Below the pieces are notes generated by a model that worked only from the letters and a program-made list of their open reading frames with translations, searched no databases and was not told the DNA's origin. Positions 6,345 to 9,206 of a stretch of 9,206 bases of DNA are shown here, piece after piece. This DNA comes from an uncultured Eubacteriales bacterium (lineage in GTDB: Bacteria; Bacillota; Clostridia; Lachnospirales; Lachnospiraceae), in NCBI GenBank assembly GCA_900321525.1, contig ONWL01000053.1, positions 1-9,206 of the forward strand. The letters run 5' to 3'. Within the stretch, counting starts at the first letter, position 1; the number at the start of each line of letters is the position of its first letter. The translations under genes were made by a program, and so were the position numbers.

Positions 6345-7306
6345 CATTGCTCGTGGAAATAATTTTCTAATAGTTCTTCTAACCGATCTACCTGTTCCAC
6401 CAGATTGGCCTCTCTACGAAATGCTGCACTACCCGGACAACCGGCCGTATACCAGCCCACATGCTTGCGCATCTCCCGCATGCCCATACATTCTCCTTTT
6501 TGCTCCACCAGCATCCGGCAATGCCGCAGAATCATGGCCTTTCGTTCTGCCAGTGTAGGCGGTGGCAGTAATGTGCCATCTTCTAAGTAAGACTTCAATG
6601 CTCCAAACAGCCATGGATTGCCTCTGGCACCTCTCCCTACCATGATGCCATCACAACCTGTTTCCTCTAACATCCGCTTTCCATCCTGGGGGGTAAAGAT
6701 GTCCCCATTTCCAATCACTGGAATGGATACCGACTCCTTGATCTGGCGGATGATATCCCAATCTGCTTTTCCGCTGTAATACTGTTGTCTGGTACGTCCA
6801 TGTATGGCTACGGCCGATACACCGGCTGCCTCTGCCCGCTTTGCCAGTTCTACCCCGTTGATGCAGGTATCGTCAAAGCCTTTGCGGATCTTCACCGTCA
6901 CCGGTTTCTTCACCGCCTTGACCATGGTGGACAAAATCCGCTCTGCCAGTTCTGGATTCTTCATCAGTGCAGAACCTTCTCCATTGTTGACTACCTTGGG
7001 CACCGGACAACCCATGTTCACATCAAAAATGTCAAAAGGATATTCTTCCAGTCGTGCTGCCATATCTGCCATCAGTTCCGGATCAGAGCCAAACAACTGC
7101 AATGCCACCGGATGTTCTGCTTCATCGGAAAGCAGCAGCGGAATGGTATTTTTATTGCCATAAAAAACTGCTTTTGCACTGACCATTTCAGAATAAACCA
7201 GACCACAGCCCTGTTCTTTACACAACAGACGAAAAGGCAGGTCTGTGACACCTGCCATGGGTGCCAGTATGATATTATTTTCTAATGTGACAGAACCAAT
7301 TTTCAC
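6344..7306 (-). CDS. dusB: tRNA-dihydrouridine synthase DusB
   Basis: This 320-residue FMN enzyme reduces specific uridines of tRNA to dihydrouridine. The N-terminal barrel shows the FMN-site start ILAPMAGVTDLPFR (residues 13-26). The catalytic cysteine is Cys100 in DVNMGCPVPKVVNNGEGSAL. Further barrel motifs are VTVKIRKGFDD, AIHGRTRQQYYSGKADW, the phosphate-binding IPVIGNGDIF (about 195-204) and GIMVGRGARGNPW (about 220-232). A C-terminal helical domain (about 250-320) contains the MREMRKHVGWYTAG motif that packs on tRNA. All key residues are present. The start is a GTG at 7306, six bases after the previous stop codon, with GAGGAAG in the end of that gene as a somewhat distant ribosome binding site, which suggests coupling. 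dusB next to greA is a common pairing in Clostridia. Confidence 0.96.
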   Translation of the reverse strand: MKIGSVTLENNIILAPMAGVTDLPFRLLCKEQGCGLVYSEMVSAKAVFYGNKNTIPLLLSDEAEHPVALQLFGSDPELMADMAARLEEYPFDIFDVNMGCPVPKVVNNGEGSALMKNPELAERILSTMVKAVKKPVTVKIRKGFDDTCINGVELAKRAEAAGVSAVAIHGRTRQQYYSGKADWDIIRQIKESVSIPVIGNGDIFTPQDGKRMLEETGCDGIMVGRGARGNPWLFGALKSYLEDGTLLPPPTLAERKAMILRHCRMLVEQKGECMGMREMRKHVGWYTAGCPGSAAFRREANLVEQVDRLEELLENYFHEQ

Positions 7307-7312
7307 TTTTTT

Positions 7313-7666
7313 CTAATCCTCTTCCAATTCTTCCTCTGAAATACCCAGATAAAATACTTTATAATACAGCTCCAAACTCTCTAACAGTTCCCGCCGTTCC
7401 ACCTGAATCTGGTGAATCTTCAATCCTGCTCCTACCTCATCATACAAATAATCTGCATCATCTGCAATGGAACGAAGATACAAAGAACCATCTTCCTCAA
7501 ATTCCATGGTCAGAACCCCGCCAATGTCCTCTGTGTATGCCACACAGATCATCTTTAGATCATCTTGAATGCCTGCAGGCAAAGAAGAAAACTGTTCATT
7601 GAAATAAAATTTCTGTTCATATGAATTGGCACCGCAAAGCACAATTCTGCCTTCTGTATCTACCAT
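7313..7666 (-). CDS. Small acidic protein of DUF6145 type, function unknown
   Basis: This 117-residue soluble protein starts at ATG 7666, with AAAGGAAG five bases upstream. The frame is open further up, but that stretch reads through birA out of frame and is not real. The sequence begins VDTEGRIVLCGANSYEQKF and continues with a mixed alpha/beta body containing GGVLTMEFEEDGSLYLRS. It ends in a helix (VERRELLESLELYYKVFYL) and an acidic tail (EEELEED). I recognise it as the small conserved protein usually found between birA and dusB in Lachnospiraceae, which I believe is named DUF6145. That name is from memory. No membrane segment, signal peptide or catalytic motif is seen. Its constant place beside dusB suggests a translation-related or housekeeping role, which is inference. 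Confidence 0.75.
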   Translation of the reverse strand: MVDTEGRIVLCGANSYEQKFYFNEQFSSLPAGIQDDLKMICVAYTEDIGGVLTMEFEEDGSLYLRSIADDADYLYDEVGAGLKIHQIQVERRELLESLELYYKVFYLGISEEELEED

Positions 7667-7680
7667 ATTCTTCCTTTCTA

Positions 7681-8438
7681 TCACTCTATATACCCATATA
7701 TGCCTCGGACAGACACTTCTCCCGATTGAATCTGGTGCAGAACACCAGCATCGTCTATGACAAGCAAAGCGCCTGTCTTGGTAATCCCCTGACAGATTCC
7801 ACAATAAGAAACTTCCTCTAATATCTGCACTCTGTTCCCTTTTCCTGCCATATGTGCCTCATACTCTGTCCGAAGTGTGGAGAAATCCTCCGTCTGTATA
7901 AACTGGTCATACAATGCCTCAAATGCGATCATGGTACTTTCAATCAATGCCCCACCATCGATTTCCTCCCCCAGCAGCTGCCGCACAGAAACCGCATAAG
8001 GCAGTTCTTCCGGAAAGGACGTAATATTGGTGTTGATGCCCATGCCAATGACCACATAATATCTTCCGGATGTATCCAGGCTCATCTCTGTCAAAATTCC
8101 ACATAGTTTCTTTCCCTGATACACAATATCATTTGGCCACTTAATCTCTACTGCCAGTCCGGTTTCTTCCTGAATGGCTCTTCTCATGGCAAGGGCGGCC
8201 AATACTGTCAGCATAGGGGCTTTTTCTCACGCCCCCTTCTGCCTCGTCCTGCCACCTGTTCATCTGCCGTGATCAGCGTTCCATGACGAAAGGCACCTGT
8301 CTGTGCCAGCTCTTTTGCTCGTAAATTTGTAGAATCCGTAGTTTCATAATGGATCCACGGATGACCTGCCCATCTTGTATCAAGTCGAACCAATTTTTCT
8401 GCTCCATTTCCTTCTGTATTCCTGTCTGTTACATCCAA
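7681..8438 (-). pseudogene. birA: Biotin-[acetyl-CoA-carboxylase] ligase, broken by an internal deletion with frameshift
   Basis: The gene is split into two frames that together look like BirA, which activates biotin with ATP and attaches it to carboxylase subunits. The first frame (8438-8208) has the DSTN motif, ADEQVAGRGRRGR, and then a stop. The second (from about 8226 to 7681) resumes with EKAPMLTVLAALAMRRAI and continues through KWPNDIVYQGKKLCGIL, GMGINTN and the C-terminal SH3-like part (QSGEVSVRGIYGY). Between GRGRRGR and EKAPMLTV the family normally has about 20-22 residues, including a tryptophan, an SPxG turn and a MSLLLRP-like strand. All are missing, and the frame shifts. The junction sits in a small hairpin, GGGGC (8216-8220) with GCCCC (8231-8235). 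The product could not fold into a normal active site. The N-terminal helix-turn-helix domain of class II BirA is also absent: the TTG at 8438 leaves only about 36 residues before DSTN, and the upstream gene overlaps it. An assembly or sequencing error at the hairpin is a real alternative. Confidence 0.85.
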
Positions 8439-8731
8439 TTGGTCAGACAGCTAACCAGAAACACCAATCCCAATCCGATCAGAATCACGCAATACATCAC
8501 CTGCAGCAACAAATGGCAAGTTTCGTTCATTGGGCGTTTACTCATTCGTTTCTGCCAGAACACCGTCATATAAATGCCGCAGGCAAATACAAGGGGTAAT
8601 GCACCGGAAAACAGTTCCCGCTCCAGAAACAATAATATGGTCACTACAATCACAAACAGGACTGCCGCCAGATAAATCCAATCTGCTGCCTGCAGCTTTG
8701 TTGTTTTCTTCAACAGTCTCTTTGTTCTCAT
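8429..8731 (-). CDS. Small three-helix membrane protein, function unknown
   Basis: This 100-residue protein starts at ATG 8731, which has GGAGG five bases upstream. The frame is open to 8869, but that extension reads through the hairpin element and has no ribosome binding site. A basic N-terminus (RTKRLLKKTTKL) is followed by hydrophobic segments at about residues 17-36, 42-58 and 72-96 (LLLQVMYCVILIGLGLVFLV). A basic loop (WQKRMSKRPMNE) lies between the second and third, so the topology follows the positive-inside rule. The last codons overlap the TTG start of the birA remnant by 10 nt. I recognise no certain family, although small membrane proteins of this kind do occur near birA in Lachnospiraceae. 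Nothing indicates its substrate or partner. Confidence 0.72.
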   Translation of the reverse strand: MRTKRLLKKTTKLQAADWIYLAAVLFVIVVTILLFLERELFSGALPLVFACGIYMTVFWQKRMSKRPMNETCHLLLQVMYCVILIGLGLVFLVSCLTNWM

Positions 8732-8787
8732 ATTTGCCTCCATTCCAAAGCGTGTCACCTGCTTCCGGTCACCTTGCAACAGTGATT

Positions 8788-8891
8788 CGTAACTGTTCAG
8801 TACCCTCACAGTTACGGGCAAAAATCCATTCCAAATCGACTTCGTCGATGGGATTTTTGCCTGTATCACTCAAGATTTTGCTTCGCAAAAT
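8788..8891. repeat. Hairpin-rich intergenic element (REP/MITE-like)
   Basis: Three consecutive hairpins fill this 104-base stretch between argF and the membrane protein gene. The first is CGTAACTGT/ACAGTTACG (8788-8796 with 8808-8816), a perfect 9-bp stem. The second begins on the next base and is GGCAAAAATCC/GGATTTTTGCC (8817-8827 with 8851-8861), a perfect 11-bp stem. It encloses a nested ATCGAC-TTC-GTCGAT stem (8835-8849). The third is ATTTTGC-TTC-GCAAAAT (8875-8891). None is followed by a T run on either strand, so this is not an ordinary terminator. The compact palindrome array looks like a dispersed, non-coding repeat of the kind found many times in a genome. Only one copy is in this window, so the copy number is inference. 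Confidence 0.6.
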
Positions 8892-8913
8892 GTCGAATGG
8901 TTACAGTGTTTCT

Positions 8914-9206
8914 TTATTCATTCTCTTCTCCCAGGGTGGCTACCATCACAGCCTTGATGGTATGCAGTCTGTTCTCCGCTTCATCAAACACCACAGATTT
9001 TGCACCTTCGATCACCTCATTGGTCACTTCTTTGCCTCTCACTGCCGGCAGACAATGCATGAAGATGGTGGAATCCTTACCACTCTTTTTCATCAGTTCC
9101 TCATTGACCTGATAATCCTGCAACAATGCAATCCGTTCTGCCGCCTTATCCTCTTCTCCCATAGAGCACCATACATCTGTATAAATAGCATCTGCACCAG
9201 CTACTG
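8914..9206 (-). CDS. argF: Ornithine carbamoyltransferase, C-terminal 96 residues
   Basis: The frame enters at the window edge and runs to TAA at 8916-8914, so only the C-terminal ornithine-binding domain is present of the family's usual 310-335 residues. OTCase joins carbamoyl phosphate and ornithine to make citrulline in arginine synthesis, or works in reverse in the arginine deiminase pathway. TDVWCSMGEE carries the Asp and Ser-Met-Gly residues that bind ornithine. FMHCLPAVRGKEVTNEVIEG carries the conserved HCLP cysteine loop, and the protein closes with FDEAENRLHTIKAVMVATL. In the first motif the position before SMG is Cys rather than the more usual Ala. The visible residues do not decide between the anabolic (argF) and catabolic (arcB) type. 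No arginine repressor site can be judged because the promoter lies outside the window. Confidence 0.95.
   Translation of the reverse strand, partial: VAGADAIYTDVWCSMGEEDKAAERIALLQDYQVNEELMKKSGKDSTIFMHCLPAVRGKEVTNEVIEGAKSVVFDEAENRLHTIKAVMVATLGEENE

Noticed and set aside
7667..7804. Upstream extension of the 117-residue acidic protein
   Set aside because: The added 46 residues are an out-of-frame reading of birA rich in Cys/Arg/Trp. ATG 7666 has a good ribosome binding site.
8208..8236. Programmed ribosomal frameshift in birA
   Set aside because: A frameshift alone would keep all codons, whereas about 20 conserved residues are missing at the junction. No slippery heptamer with a downstream stem fits.
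8732..8869. Upstream extension of the 100-residue membrane protein
   Set aside because: It reads through the hairpin element, and the GGAGG site fits only ATG 8731.
8788..8891. CRISPR array or riboswitch
   Set aside because: There are no regularly spaced direct repeats, and no known riboswitch core is recognisable. The structure is a row of different palindromes.

Overview
The window looks like a chromosomal segment of a Lachnospiraceae-type Firmicute (Clostridia). This rests on the moderate G+C, the strong AGGAGG-type ribosome binding sites, TTG and GTG starts, and the gene content: cdaA-cdaR, a Clostridia-style HPr-like protein, and birA - small acidic protein - dusB - greA. Every gene I can support lies on the minus strand, so transcription runs from high to low coordinates. 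The two edge genes are incomplete.

Upstream block (9206 to 6344). The end of argF (ornithine carbamoyltransferase) is followed by a hairpin-rich intergenic element (8788-8891) that resembles a dispersed repeat. Next come a 100-residue membrane protein, a broken birA (biotin ligase), a 117-residue acidic protein (DUF6145-like) and dusB (tRNA dihydrouridine synthase). From 8731 down these genes are tightly packed and probably co-transcribed. birA has lost about 20 codons plus the reading frame just after its GRGRRGR biotin-binding loop, and it has no N-terminal helix-turn-helix domain.

Middle (6343 to 5171). greA has its own near-consensus promoter (TTGACT, 17 bp, TATAAT) and is followed by a 19-bp hairpin. 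The 460-base gap below greA holds the hairpin, a doubtful 47-codon reading frame, and an extended -10 promoter for the next operon.

Downstream block (5170 to 1). A six-gene run encodes a 128-residue two-helix membrane protein, a 340-residue polytopic membrane protein, CdaA (membrane diadenylate cyclase), CdaR (its YbbR-domain regulator), an HPr-like protein with His15 and Ser46, and a polytopic Wzy-like polysaccharide polymerase cut off at base 1. CdaA/CdaR overlap by 23 nt, CdaR/HPr overlap by ATGA, and one base separates HPr from the polymerase, so this is almost certainly one operon. It joins c-di-AMP synthesis to an HPr-type phosphoprotein and an envelope polymerase, with two unknown membrane proteins at the front. 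The usual third partner of cdaA-cdaR, glmM, is absent. This arrangement is the most interesting feature of the window, although a functional link between the parts is inference only.
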